64,000 nucleotides of DNA from Nocardia cyriacigeorgica. Its GTDB lineage: Bacteria; Actinomycetota; Actinomycetes; Mycobacteriales; Mycobacteriaceae. Numbering within the stretch: the first letter of the stretch is position 1; every line of letters begins with the position of its first letter. The position numbers were made by a program, and so were the translations under genes. The notes below the pieces were generated by a model, which saw only the letters and a list, made by a program, of their open reading frames with translations, did no database searches and was not told the origin of the DNA. Of this stretch, positions 44,925-54,700 are shown one piece after another. Location of the stretch: the NCBI RefSeq assembly GCF_010868145.1, contig NZ_JAAGUY010000008.1, positions 124,001 through 188,000 on the forward strand, read 5' to 3'.

Positions 44925-46262
44925 CTATGGCTTCTGGCTGCCGTGCGTGGCGCTGCCGTCGCCGGGGCCTGATCCCGAGAAGCCGTTGCTACCAGGTTGA
45001 TTGGAGCCGGCGTTCGGCTTGGTTCCCGTGTCTGCGCCGGGGGCTGTGCCAGGTCCGAAGCCGTGGGTGGTGCCGCCGCCGAGACCGGGGACATTCCCAC
45101 CGGGAACCGTCGGGTTACCGAATTGCGGATAGTTCGGTGCACCGTCGCCTTGGCCTTGGCCTCGGCCGACTCCCGGTACGGATCCGAGGCCCGGGGTTTC
45201 CGCCCGACCGGGGCTCCCGGCATCCGGGACGTAGCCGTCAGTGGTGCCGCCGCCGAGATCGGGGAGGTTCACGTCGGGAATCCATGGGTTGCCGGGTTGC
45301 GAGTTGGTCGGTGCGCTGTCGCTCTGGCTCTGGCCCTGGCCACCGCCCTGGCCGTAGTCGACAGGCCCAGGAGCCGGTGCGGTGCCGGGGTCTTCCGCAG
45401 GACCGGAACCGGGAGCGGGAGCTGGGCCGGGATTCGCCGCGTCGGCCGCGGGGCCGGAGTCCTCAGCGGGCGTTGAGTCCGGGGGTGCCGGATCCGCCGC
45501 GGAGCCGGAACCAACAGCGGGCGCGGGCACCGGGGCGGGGTTGTCTGCCTGGCCCGAGTCGGCGCCTGCGTCGGAACCGGCGGGTTGTGATGACCGGTCG
45601 GGTTCGGCCACGGGCGGCGCTTTCTGATCGGCGGGAGCCGAAGGCATATTCTCGACCTTGGCCGGCTTCGGAGGTGCGGGGTCGTCCTTGGTGACGGTGT
45701 ATCCCGCTGCGATCAGCAGAAGAATCGCGCCGAGAATGGCGAGTGTCGCGAGTAATCGCTTCCACCAGCGGGCCCAGATCCGCTGGATGCTTCGCATCAG
45801 ACTGTCGAGCGTCTTGCGTTCTTCCACCTTCTTGCGTAGTTCCCGCACCTTTTTCTCGGCCTCTTCGAGTTCGCGCTCGGCGTCACGGAGGTTCTCGTCG
45901 ATCCACTCGGAATGTTCCCCTCGAAGGTATTCCAGGTTTCGCTGAAGTAGATCGTGCTCCTCCTTCCAATCCGCATAGTGTTCGTCGGTGTACAGCCATG
46001 CGATTTGGTGAGATTCGTCTTGATAGAAGCCGGGGTACTCGCCGTCTCTGTTGAAGTAATGTGTTTCGTGGTGTCGAATCTGCTCCTCGAGTCTCGCGAT
46101 TCCTTCATCGTTCTCTCGTTTGATCTCGAGAGCTTTTTCATACTCCTTCCTGGCCTCTTCAGCAGCCCGCTCGGCATCTTCGAGCTGCTCAAAGATATCC
46201 TTTTCCGGATTCTCGTCTTCGATCAAGCAGACATTGGCTACAACGGCGACATCGTCACTCAT
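44925..46262 (-). CDS. Coiled-coil membrane protein with Pro/Gly-rich repeat tail
   Basis: A 445-aa protein in three parts: a charged coiled coil (about 25-155, rich in E, K, R), one membrane helix (about 170-192, LLATLAILGAILLLIAAGYTV), and a long Pro/Gly/Ala/Asp tail. The tail ends with two imperfect repeats of about 42 residues sharing GQGQ...GNP...GGGTT.G. The coiled-coil half is lower in G/C than its surroundings, a possible sign of different origin. The ATG at 46262 is used; a GTG at 46271 is also possible. Function not recognised; a tethering or stalk role fits the shape. Confidence 0.75.
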   Translation of the reverse strand: MSDDVAVVANVCLIEDENPEKDIFEQLEDAERAAEEARKEYEKALEIKRENDEGIARLEEQIRHHETHYFNRDGEYPGFYQDESHQIAWLYTDEHYADWKEEHDLLQRNLEYLRGEHSEWIDENLRDAERELEEAEKKVRELRKKVEERKTLDSLMRSIQRIWARWWKRLLATLAILGAILLLIAAGYTVTKDDPAPPKPAKVENMPSAPADQKAPPVAEPDRSSQPAGSDAGADSGQADNPAPVPAPAVGSGSAADPAPPDSTPAEDSGPAADAANPGPAPAPGSGPAEDPGTAPAPGPVDYGQGGGQGQSQSDSAPTNSQPGNPWIPDVNLPDLGGGTTDGYVPDAGSPGRAETPGLGSVPGVGRGQGQGDGAPNYPQFGNPTVPGGNVPGLGGGTTHGFGPGTAPGADTGTKPNAGSNQPGSNGFSGSGPGDGSATHGSQKP

Positions 46263-46470
46263 CGGAATCACTTTCCCTGATTTACCGAAGACGCTGAACG
46301 AGGCTCCGGATGCTAGTTACACGGAAAGAGCAGGCGCTCGTTTCCATTTGCCTCCTCAGGCTATGGTTGTACCGGCGAGCGCCGCTTCCGTGTCAACGCG
46401 GAACGGATTACGTGCTAGCACGCCCATGCCGTCCTCAGGGCAGGACGGTTGGGATCAATTCCGTGGTCCC

Positions 46471-46517
46471 GAAAAGCAGAACTCTCCGGGACCCGTGGCC
46501 GGTCCCGGAGAGTTCTG
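46471..46517 (-). terminator. Intrinsic terminator after the acyl-CoA dehydrogenase gene
   Basis: A perfect 17-bp stem (CAGAACTCTCCGGGACC at 46477-46493 and its complement at 46501-46517) with a 7-nt loop, followed on the minus strand by CTTTTC. Confidence 0.9.
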
Positions 46518-46537
46518 GGTAGGAGATGGCGCGGGGA

Positions 46538-47758
46538 CTACCCGCCGACCAACCCCTTGGCGATGTGGGTGACCTGGATTTCGTTGCTGCCCGCGTAGAT
46601 CATCAGCGACTTGGCGTCGCGAGCGAGTTGTTCGACCTTGTACTCGGCCATGTAGCCGTTGCCGCCGAAGAGCTGGACGGCTTCCATGGCGACCTCGGTG
46701 GCGGCGCGGGAGGAGTACAGCTTCATCGCCGAAGCCTCTGCCAGGGAGACCTTTTCGCCTGCGGCGGTGCGTTCGATGGCATTGAACACCATGTTCTGCA
46801 CGTTGATCCGGGCGATTTCCATTTCGGCGAGTTTGAGCTGGATGAGCTGGAACTGGGCGATCTCCTTGCCCCACAGCTTGCGCGACTTCGCGTAATCGAC
46901 GCAGAGCCGGTGGCATTCGTTGATGATGCCGAGGGCCAGCGAGGCGATGCCGATGCGTTCGGCGGCGAAGGATTCCTTGGCGCTGTCCTTGCCGTCGCCC
47001 TTGGCCGGGTTCTCGGTTTCGCCGAGCAGACGGTCGGGGGTGATGCGGACGTTGTCGAAGAACAGCTCGCCGGTGGGGGAGGAGTTCATGCCCATCTTCT
47101 TGAACGGTGGGCTCTGCGTGAAGCCGGGCATGCCCTTGTCGAGCACGAAGGTCAGGACCTTACGGTCGCGCCGATCGGTGCCGTCCTGCTCGTCCAACTT
47201 CGCATAGACGACGGTCACGTCGGCGTACGGGCCGTTGGTGATGAAGGTCTTCTGACCGTTGAGAATGTAGTCCTCGCCGTCGCGGCGGACGTAGGATTTC
47301 ATGCCGCCGAAGGCGTCCGAACCCGAGTCCGGTTCGGTGATGGCCCAGGCGCCGACCTTCTCCATGGTGACGAGTTCGGGCAGCCAGCGCTTCTTCTGTG
47401 CGAGCGTGCCGCGGCTGCGAATGGTGCCGACGGTGAGTCCGAGGCTCACGCCCATCGAGGCCACCATGCCGAGGCTGACCCCGGCGAGCTCGCTGTTGAG
47501 GATGACGCCCATGCTGCCCGCGCCGCTGAACCCGCCACCCGCTGTGCCCGTGGTGCCGGCTTCCTCCCTTGCCAGTGATTTCTCGAGCCCTTCCCGGGCC
47601 ATCTCGTCCAGGCCGAAGGTCGCATACAGCTTGCGGATGATGTCGAATGGCGGCAGCGCGCCGCTTTCCAGCTGGTCGACGTGCGGTTTGAGCTCTTTGT
47701 CGATGAAGCCGCGCACTGCGTCGCGGAACATCAGGTCTTCGTCGGACCACTGGTACAT
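46538..47758 (-). CDS. Acyl-CoA dehydrogenase (FadE-like), behind a KstR-type operator
   Basis: A 406-aa FAD flavoenzyme that introduces the alpha-beta double bond in acyl-CoA. It has WAITEPDSGSDAFG and FITNGPYADVTVV for FAD/substrate binding and LFGGNGYMAEY plus IYAGSNEIQ near the end. The latter has Ala where medium- and short-chain enzymes have the catalytic Glu; the base is then probably the Glu of FAAERIGIAS, as in long-chain/isovaleryl types. The ATG at 47758 follows GGGAG by 8 nt. The operator suggests a role in steroid or related side-chain catabolism. Confidence 0.92.
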   Translation of the reverse strand: MYQWSDEDLMFRDAVRGFIDKELKPHVDQLESGALPPFDIIRKLYATFGLDEMAREGLEKSLAREEAGTTGTAGGGFSGAGSMGVILNSELAGVSLGMVASMGVSLGLTVGTIRSRGTLAQKKRWLPELVTMEKVGAWAITEPDSGSDAFGGMKSYVRRDGEDYILNGQKTFITNGPYADVTVVYAKLDEQDGTDRRDRKVLTFVLDKGMPGFTQSPPFKKMGMNSSPTGELFFDNVRITPDRLLGETENPAKGDGKDSAKESFAAERIGIASLALGIINECHRLCVDYAKSRKLWGKEIAQFQLIQLKLAEMEIARINVQNMVFNAIERTAAGEKVSLAEASAMKLYSSRAATEVAMEAVQLFGGNGYMAEYKVEQLARDAKSLMIYAGSNEIQVTHIAKGLVGG

Positions 47759-47801
47759 CGCGTGAACTCCCGAGGGATCGCCGGAACAGTCCACCTAAAT
47801 A

Positions 47802-47815
47802 TAGAACACGTTCTA
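47802..47815. promoter_or_regulatory. KstR-type operator (TAGAAC-N2-GTTCTA)
   Basis: TAGAACACGTTCTA fits the recalled KstR motif TnnAACnnGTTnnA at every fixed position. It lies 44 bp before the acyl-CoA dehydrogenase start and 73 bp before the divergent small membrane protein gene. Confidence 0.75.
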
Positions 47816-47888
47816 ATTTGCCTCGGCGGGTGTGCCGTTTACCACCAACGGGTGTAGCCGAGTGGACCAACGTTGGACAATGGTGTGT

Positions 47889-48080
47889 ATGGCACCGGTA
47901 ACTCGCATCGGCATCGTGCTGTCGGTCCTCGCGCTTGGGATCCTGGCGGCATCGATCCTCTTGCAGATCATCAACGACCGGCCCGCCATGCTGGTGGCTG
48001 TTACCACGGCGGTGTGGGTTGCCCTTGCCGCGTCGACGTCGGTCGGCGCGCGGCGCGCGTGGGTGCATCCGCGGCACTGA
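47889..48080 (+). CDS. Small two-helix membrane protein
   Basis: A 63-aa protein with two hydrophobic segments (about 5-27 and 33-50) and a basic end. The ATG at 47889 follows another at 47880; either fits. It is divergent from the acyl-CoA dehydrogenase. No family recognised. Confidence 0.55.
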   Translation: MAPVTRIGIVLSVLALGILAASILLQIINDRPAMLVAVTTAVWVALAASTSVGARRAWVHPRH

Positions 48081-48134
48081 ACTCGGCGACCGTGATCGGT
48101 GCCCGGGCCATGGCGAGGCGGTGATCGGGAACGA

Positions 48135-48338
48135 TCACGGGCTCGGCTGTGGCAGCTCGCAATCGTTGACCTTGGGGTTGACTCCCATGTAGTTCAGCGG
48201 TCCGGCGATGACCGTCACCGCGACTGTTCCGATACTTGCGCAATTCTGATCCCGGTCGGTGAAATAGCCCCGCTGACCGGCGGCCACCGCGCCGATGAGC
48301 AGCCACACGACCGCCGCGATCATCAACAGGCGCCGCAT
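48135..48338 (-). CDS. Small exported or membrane-anchored protein
   Basis: A 67-aa protein with an N-terminal helix that may be a signal or anchor (MRRLLMIAAVVWLLIGAVAA) and two later Cys (QNCAS, NDCEL) that could pair outside the membrane. The ATG at 48338 has GAGGAGGG upstream. Family not recognised. Confidence 0.6.
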   Translation of the reverse strand: MRRLLMIAAVVWLLIGAVAAGQRGYFTDRDQNCASIGTVAVTVIAGPLNYMGVNPKVNDCELPQPSP

Positions 48339-48373
48339 CGCGCCCTCCTCGAACTCGCGTGTTGAGCGTTGAG

Positions 48374-48529
48374 TCAGTAGTAGTGGCGTCTGCCATAGAC
48401 CGGCCGACCGACGCTGCCAAGGAGAAACAGCACGGCGCCGATGATCAGGATGATGATCCCGATCGTTGTGAGCACAGAGATGCCGAAAATCAGTCCGGCG
48501 ATGAGAAGCACAGCTCCGAGAATGATCAT
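48374..48529 (-). CDS. 51-aa DUF6131-like membrane protein
   Basis: The frame from ATG 48529 to TGA 48374 encodes MIILGAVLLIAGLIFGISV..., two helices split by a short turn, then GSVGRPVYGRRHYY. This matches a widespread actinobacterial tiny-protein family (I recall DUF6131). Function unknown. It is 35 bp upstream of the previous small gene on the same strand. Confidence 0.75.
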   Translation of the reverse strand: MIILGAVLLIAGLIFGISVLTTIGIIILIIGAVLFLLGSVGRPVYGRRHYY

Positions 48530-48644
48530 GACGTCGATCCGTTTTCAGGTGAACGAAGACGGCTCGGGGTCGGTTCGCCGACCTACCGCCTCATTCAAGT
48601 ACACGCCTGATATTCGGTGATCGCAACTGGTCCCGGTCCGGGCC

Positions 48645-49859
48645 TTATGGCGCGGCGCCTGCGTGGACGTCCACGGCGGGTTCGGACCGCCGCCACGCCG
48701 GCCATTGCCGGTAGGTCGCTGCCCTCAGCACCCATTCCACCGGCCCGTAACGATGCCCGCGCAACCAGCGTTCGCTGCCCCACAGCTGGGCCAGATAGGT
48801 GAGGACGGCGATCGCGAGTACCGCGAAGGGTGGGATGCGGTCGCCGAGGGCGAATCCGTAGCCGGTAAACAGAACGGCAATCACCACGGATTGGCCGATG
48901 TAATTGCTAGCGGCCATGCGCCCGGCCGGCGCGGTATGGCGCAGCGCGCCGGTACGGTCCGATCGCGCGAGCCAGATGATCACGGAGACGTAGAACATGG
49001 TCATGACCGGGTTGATCAATTCCTGGATGCCGAACAGATAGGTCGGCACTTCCCCGTGCACGGTATGCACAACCACGGTGGCGATCGAGACCGGCAGTCC
49101 GACGGCGGCCCCGATCAGCAGGGCGCGCGGTGTCCACCGGCTGAGTCGCTCGGGGTCCTCGAACAACCGCACCTTGCCTGCTGCCATACCGATCAAGAAC
49201 ATGCCCATGCTGGTGAAGCCCTGACCGATAAACGTGAACAGCATGAACTTCGGCCCGGTCTCGAGCTGTGTGGTGAAGGCGTCGGTCACGGTGCCGAGGA
49301 ATCCGGTGCGCATCGCCTCCAGGTCGTAGACCTGGCCGAGCCCGCCGATGTCGGTGCCGCCGCCGGGCACGAATGCTAGCGACGCGAACAATACATACAG
49401 CACCACACCTGTGATGACGGCCGTGCGGGGCCGAATCTTGCGGAGCAGCACCAGAATCGCGCACAGCACCGCGTACAGGGTGAGGATGTCGCCGATCCAC
49501 AGCAGGCATACATGCGCCACGCCGATCAGCAGTAGCGCCGCACATCGGCGGAGCAGCCGCGGAACGGGTGCGACACCGACGCGTTCGGCGGCGGCGATCT
49601 GCAGTGTGAACGAATACCCGAACAGGAAGGCGAACAGCAGATAGAACTTGCCGAGGAAAAGTCCGTAGATGAGTCCGTACGCGAGGCGATCCCATGTCCC
49701 GTCGAACAGTGGAACCGGATCGGAGTTCGGGCCGGTGAACGACAGCAGCATGGTCAGTACGGCGGCGTTGGTGACCAGGATCCCGAAGAGCGCGAAACCG
49801 CGCAGCATGTCGACCTCGCCGATGCGCCGCGTTGACGGTTTCTGCGCCGTGTGCACCAT
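48645..49859 (-). CDS. DUF418 family membrane protein
   Basis: A 404-aa protein with about ten hydrophobic segments. The start RIGEVDMLRGFALFGILVTN and late TAPAGRMAASNYIGQSVV and RWLRGHRYGPVEWVLR match the DUF418/YeiB family, which is related to acyltransferases. Function unknown. The ATG at 49859 is used. Confidence 0.88.
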   Translation of the reverse strand: MVHTAQKPSTRRIGEVDMLRGFALFGILVTNAAVLTMLLSFTGPNSDPVPLFDGTWDRLAYGLIYGLFLGKFYLLFAFLFGYSFTLQIAAAERVGVAPVPRLLRRCAALLLIGVAHVCLLWIGDILTLYAVLCAILVLLRKIRPRTAVITGVVLYVLFASLAFVPGGGTDIGGLGQVYDLEAMRTGFLGTVTDAFTTQLETGPKFMLFTFIGQGFTSMGMFLIGMAAGKVRLFEDPERLSRWTPRALLIGAAVGLPVSIATVVVHTVHGEVPTYLFGIQELINPVMTMFYVSVIIWLARSDRTGALRHTAPAGRMAASNYIGQSVVIAVLFTGYGFALGDRIPPFAVLAIAVLTYLAQLWGSERWLRGHRYGPVEWVLRAATYRQWPAWRRSEPAVDVHAGAAP

Positions 49860-49965
49860 GTCGTCACGTTAGGTGTCGGCGTGTGTCGTCCACATCGGCC
49901 GCCCGGATGATCTGCGGCTTGTGGTGATCAATCTCGGGGATGACCTGGTTGGCCGGTTCAGCGCA

Positions 49966-50403
49966 TCATGAATTCCCGAGCGTGGGGTCGGCCGGTTCCG
50001 AGAGTTGTTGCAGTGCGCGGAGAAAGCCGCGGCGATCGTCGGGGGACAGGGCCGCCAGGAGCTCGTTCTCCTGGTGATGAATCGCGGCCTGCGCGGAGTC
50101 GCGCAGCTCCCGGCCCGCCGAGGTGAGCGACAGCAGACGGGCGCGGCGATCGGTGGGGTCGGGGGTGCGGGTGATGAGGCCCCGGTCCTGGAGGTCGTCG
50201 AGGGTGGCGATGATGCGGGTCTTATCGGCGCCGATGGCCTTGGCGAGGGCCGATTGGGTGCGGACCGGGGATTCCTCGAGGCCGAGTAGGACGCCGTAGG
50301 CCCACATGGTGAGGCCGTGCGATTCCAGGATCGGGCGTTCGATGGCCATCAACGTGCGGCCGAGCGGCACGATCATCGCTGCTAGGTCGGGTCGGTCCGG
50401 CAT
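49966..50403 (-). CDS. MarR family transcriptional regulator
   Basis: A 145-aa regulator with a winged helix at about 50-100 (SALAKAIGADKTRIIATLDDLQDRG and wing DPTDRRARLLSLT). The ATG at 50403 is preferred because it gives a normal length; the open frame continues upstream without a good site. It is divergent from the TIGR03086-type gene, 45 bp apart, so it likely controls it. Confidence 0.88.
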   Translation of the reverse strand: MPDRPDLAAMIVPLGRTLMAIERPILESHGLTMWAYGVLLGLEESPVRTQSALAKAIGADKTRIIATLDDLQDRGLITRTPDPTDRRARLLSLTSAGRELRDSAQAAIHHQENELLAALSPDDRRGFLRALQQLSEPADPTLGNS

Positions 50404-50448
50404 GGGGAAAAGATACCCCTGGGCAAATAATAAGCTGACGCCTACGAT

Positions 50449-51066
50449 ATGCGTATGCTTACTGATATTCGAGAACAACATCGAGAGTCGGTCCGGCTGT
50501 GCCGCGGCGTGGTCGCGCGAGTAGCGCCGCATCGACTTGCCGACCCGACGCCCTGCGCGGAATGGGATCTACGCGACCTGCTGCATCACATGGCCGTACA
50601 GAACCGCGGCTTTGCTGCCGCCGCAGCCGGCCACGGCAAGGAATATGACTGGTGGCGAAAGGAATTCGCCGACGACCCGATCGCCGACTGCCTGAGCTCC
50701 TGCGACGAGGTCGTCACCGCTTTCGCCGCCGAGGGTGTCCTCGACCGCCCGTGGTCCCTCCCCGATATCACCACCGACACCACCATCCCCGGCAGCACTG
50801 CCATCAACTTCCACCTCGTGGACTCCGTAGTCCACGCCTGGGACGTCGCCCGCGCGATAGGCGAGCAGATCGACATCGACCCGGATCTGGCAGCGATCTC
50901 GCAACGCATCGCCGACAAGGTTCCGACCGGATCGATCCGCATCGAACCGGGCGCGGCCTTCGGCCCGGACCTGCCGACGACCGCCGAGGATTCAGCACTG
51001 GATCGAACCCTGCGCCTGCTTGGCAGGTCCCCGTCCTGGCCTGACCCAACACCCGGTCAGCCGTAG
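50449..51066 (+). CDS. TIGR03086-type DinB/mycothiol-dependent metal-binding protein
   Basis: A 205-aa four-helix protein of the maleylpyruvate isomerase N-terminal/DinB class. LADPTPCAEWDLRDLLHHMA and FHLVDSVVHAWDVARAIG supply His metal ligands typical of mycothiol-linked enzymes. Substrate unknown. The start is ATG 50449 or 50455; both are close to the promoter, so the message may be leaderless. Confidence 0.85.
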   Translation: MRMLTDIREQHRESVRLCRGVVARVAPHRLADPTPCAEWDLRDLLHHMAVQNRGFAAAAAGHGKEYDWWRKEFADDPIADCLSSCDEVVTAFAAEGVLDRPWSLPDITTDTTIPGSTAINFHLVDSVVHAWDVARAIGEQIDIDPDLAAISQRIADKVPTGSIRIEPGAAFGPDLPTTAEDSALDRTLRLLGRSPSWPDPTPGQP

Positions 51067-51199
51067 GACTGGGGCGAGGACTACCGGGCACACGATCTGT
51101 ATCGAGACTAACCGGTGATCAAAAACGAGCACGTTATCGCGGCAAGGGGGCAATACTCGGGAAGATTGGCCGATTCCCGCGCGAGCTAGGAGGAGATTG

Positions 51200-51646
51200 G
51201 TGCATATCGTGATCCGATCCATCGCCGGCGCGCTGGCCGCCATAGCGCTGGCCCTCGGGTTCGTGGTCGGCGGTTCCGGTCCCGCGGTGGCTCAGCCGAC
51301 CACGGTCTTTCCGGTGCCGGTGGTGTTCAACTACACCTTCGATCTGTCGCCATCGGTCGGTGTGGTCCACGTGTCGGCGACCCCGACCGGTACGCCGGGG
51401 GAAACCGCCCTCGTGGTCGACGACCCCATCTTCTCGCTGATCCCGTTCGCACCGTCGGTGCAGGTGAACTGGCGCAACTTGGACACCGGTGCGAACGGCA
51501 CGATCGAGCTACCGACGACCACCAGTTCGACAACGGGCATGCCGAAGCCGGTCGTCGTCACCACCGGAACGGGCCTGGTGACCGCCACGGTCTTCGCGAC
51601 CAGCGGCACGGTGATTCCGGGTTTCGGCGCGTTCCAGACCCCCTAG
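51200..51646 (+). CDS. Secreted beta-rich hypothetical protein
   Basis: A 148-aa protein with a signal peptide (cleavage near AVAQPTT, residue 30) and a Thr/Val/Pro-rich mature part without Cys. The GTG at 51200 follows AGGAGGAG. Family not recognised. It converges on the NRPS gene. Confidence 0.65.
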   Translation: MHIVIRSIAGALAAIALALGFVVGGSGPAVAQPTTVFPVPVVFNYTFDLSPSVGVVHVSATPTGTPGETALVVDDPIFSLIPFAPSVQVNWRNLDTGANGTIELPTTTSSTTGMPKPVVVTTGTGLVTATVFATSGTVIPGFGAFQTP

Positions 51647-51696
51647 CGGCGAACCGGTGGCGGGTCGATCGAGCCACGGAAACGAACAGCGGTGAC

Positions 51697-51732
51697 CGTT
51701 GCCCGGCCTGCCGACCGGCGGGCCGGGCAACG
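51697..51732. terminator. Bidirectional terminator between the secreted protein and NRPS genes
   Basis: A perfect 12-bp stem (CGTTGCCCGGCC and complement) with a 12-nt loop lies between two converging stops. It may end both transcripts. Confidence 0.6.
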
Positions 51733-51740
51733 ATCGAACC

Positions 51741-54700
51741 TCATGCGAGCGTCTCGACGCGATCCGGTAGGTAGCCGGAGGCGATGAATTCCTCGACGAA
51801 GGTGTCGATCACCGTCCGATCGACCGTCGTGCATCGAATCCCCGCGCCGGCCAAGGCCGCGAGAGTGTTGTCATCCGCGTAGTCGAGGTGCCGGGTCGGG
51901 CCGAGCGAGCTGGACTGCAACAGTGCCGCACGGACCAAGGAGTCATCCCCCGTAGCGGCCCGGAACCTCGATTCGCGGTCCAGAGCTTCGAGGACCTTTG
52001 GCAGGGGTGCGGTAGAGATCGACAATCCGTGGTCCCGCAGGCTGTCGAAGATGTCGCCGAGGGCCACCGGTGTCTTGTTCACCAGGTGATAAACAGGCTC
52101 CGAGGGGCCGCGCATCGATATCGCGACTATCGCGCCGACGACATAGTCCACCGGCGCAAGCGATACCGTCGAGTCCGCGACGTCAGGGGCCATCCGCAAC
52201 ACCGCCGCCGCACGCACCAGACTCCACAATGAGTCCGCATCATTGTTGATGCCGTTACCGGCGGAACCGCACACGGTGCTCGGGCGATAGATGGTCGCGG
52301 GGACGCCGCGCGCGATCGCTTGCCGAACAAGCTCCTCTGCAGCCCATTTCGACGTGATGTAGCCGCTGTCGGGCAATTCGTCGGCACCGAGGCGGATCGT
52401 CTCGTCGATGACATCGCTGGGGTGAGTCGCCGAAACCGCGGTGCTGATGGTCGATATGAAGTGTGTCGGCTTCACCCGCCGGGTGGCGGCCAGACGCAAT
52501 ATCCACCGCGTCCCTTCCACATTGGCCGATCGCAGACGGCCGTACGGCTCGACATGGTTGACTCGGGCCCCGTTGTGATAGATCACGTCCACCTCGGCGG
52601 CGAGACGATCGAACTCCGGCTCGGCCAGCCCGAGGAACGGTGCGGCGAGATCACCCGGCACCGCGACAATGCGATCGGCGAGTGCGGGGTCCCACAGTCG
52701 GTACCGCAGCAGGGCCGATCTGATTCTGGCGGTGGCCTCCTCGGAGGTCCGGGCCCGAACCAGGCATTGGACGGTGGCGACGGTGCGGTCGAGCAGTTCC
52801 CGCAACAGATGCGCACCCAGATAGCCGGTCGCGCCGGTCAACAGGATGGTGTGGGCGGGGCCGGTGCCCACGGCGGTGCGACCTGCCGCGTCGATATCGT
52901 CGTCGAGTACGGAATCCAGGGCGTGCGTGGGTATCCGAGTGGGTTCGCCGGATCCTTCCAGTAGCGCGGCGAGACCGCTGACGGTCGGTGTGGACAGCAG
53001 CGCCGACATCGGGATCCTGCCATCGATCCGGGCCGACAACCGCTGGTGCAGTGTGAAGGCCAAGAGCGAGGAGCCCCCGAGTTCATAGAAGTCGTCGTCG
53101 ACGCCGAGCGCGTCGAGTCCGAGGACCTCGCCGAAAACGTCCGCGATCTGTTCTTCGAGCGGTGTTCGGGGCGAAACCCGTGCTGTCGCGGTGAGGACAG
53201 GCTTGGGCAGAGCCGCGCGGTCGAGTTTGCCGCTGGAATTCGTCGGCAGCGAATCGAGCACCACGACCGCGGCGGGAACCATGTACATCGGCAGACGTTT
53301 GGCCGCCTCGCTTCGCAGCGAAGTGGCATCGATATCGGCGCCGGGCGCGGCGACGACATATCCGATGAGTCGATCACCGGCATCGGAAGGTCGCACCGTG
53401 ACGACCGCCTGCCCGACCGACGGGTCGGCGAGCAACGCCGTTTCGATGTCACCCAGCTCGATCCGCTGGCCCCTCAGTTTCACCTGGAAGTCGGTGCGAC
53501 CGAGATACTCCAGCAGACCATGCGAGTTCCACCGCACCAGATCGCCGGTCCGGTAGATCCGCTCACCCGGTTCGCCGAGCGGATCGGCGACGAAACGTTC
53601 AGCGGTGAGCTGCGCAGCCGCGTGATACCCGCGGGCCAGTTGTGTACCGGCCAAGTAGAGTTCGCCGGTCACCCCGACCGGCACAGGCCGAAGCCGCGCA
53701 TCGAGCACGCGCACACGACTGTTCCACTGCGGAATTCCGATCGGAACCTGTGCGCCGACCAGATCGGCTGAGGTGAGCTGATGCTCGGTAATGCTGACCG
53801 CGGCTTCGGTCGGTCCGTACAGGTTGTGCAGTTCGGCACGGCAGCAGGTACCGAAGGCGCGTGCCGTCTCCGGCGGAAGTGCTTCACCGATGACGAAAAC
53901 CGCGCGGAGAGTGGCTAGTTCGGCGGGATCGGCATGGATTGCGAAGACGGACAGCATCGACGGCACGAAATCGGTGAGCGTGCACCGATGCAACGCGATC
54001 AGCCGGCACAGCGCCGCCGGATCCCGGTGTTCTTCCGGTCCCGCGAGCACGAGTTTCGCGCCCGCCCACAGCGGCAGGAAATATCCCCACAACGACACGT
54101 CGAAGGTTGCGGGCGTTTTCTGGAGGTAGATGTCGGTGCGGTCGATGTCGTAGCGATCTGTCATCCATGCGAGTTGATTGACGATGGCGTTGTGGCTGAT
54201 GACGACGCCCTTGGGCCGCCCGGTGGAACCGGAGGTGTAGATGACGTACGCGGGTTGTTCCCCGTGTGTCCGGGCCACCCGCTCGCTGTCGGAGATCGGC
54301 GCGGCGCTCATCGATGACAGATTCAAGCCGTCGACGGCGTGGACTTCCTTGGCGCCCCGCACGGCGAAGCCGTCGGCGCTGGTGGTCAGAACACAGTGCG
54401 GTGACGCGGAATCGAGCACGTACTCGATCCGCTCAGCGGGGTGTCCGGGGTCGATCGGTGCCCAGGCCGCGCCTGCCTCGACGATCGCGCAGAACGCCAC
54501 GACCTGGTGGATCGATCGACGCATCGCCACCGCGACGACGTCCTCCGGTCCGATACCCTGCTCGATCAACCAGCGCGCCATACGGTGTGTCCGGTCGTGG
54601 AGCTCTTGGTAGGTCACCGACTCCGTGCCGCAGACCACCGCCACCGCATGCGGTGTTTCTCGGGTCCGCTGCCAGATCGGCGCTGTCAGGCTTCGCGCGC

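Noticed and set aside
45000-45620. Repetitive sequence that might suggest a CRISPR array or minisatellite
   Set aside because: The repeats are Pro/Gly/Ala codon repeats within one coding frame, with no constant repeat/spacer lengths.
44540-45694. 384-aa open frame on the plus strand across the cupin and repeat-tail genes
   Set aside because: It is antisense to two supported genes and made of Arg/Gly-rich low-complexity sequence. A short stretch near 44760-44850 looks protein-like but has no independent support.
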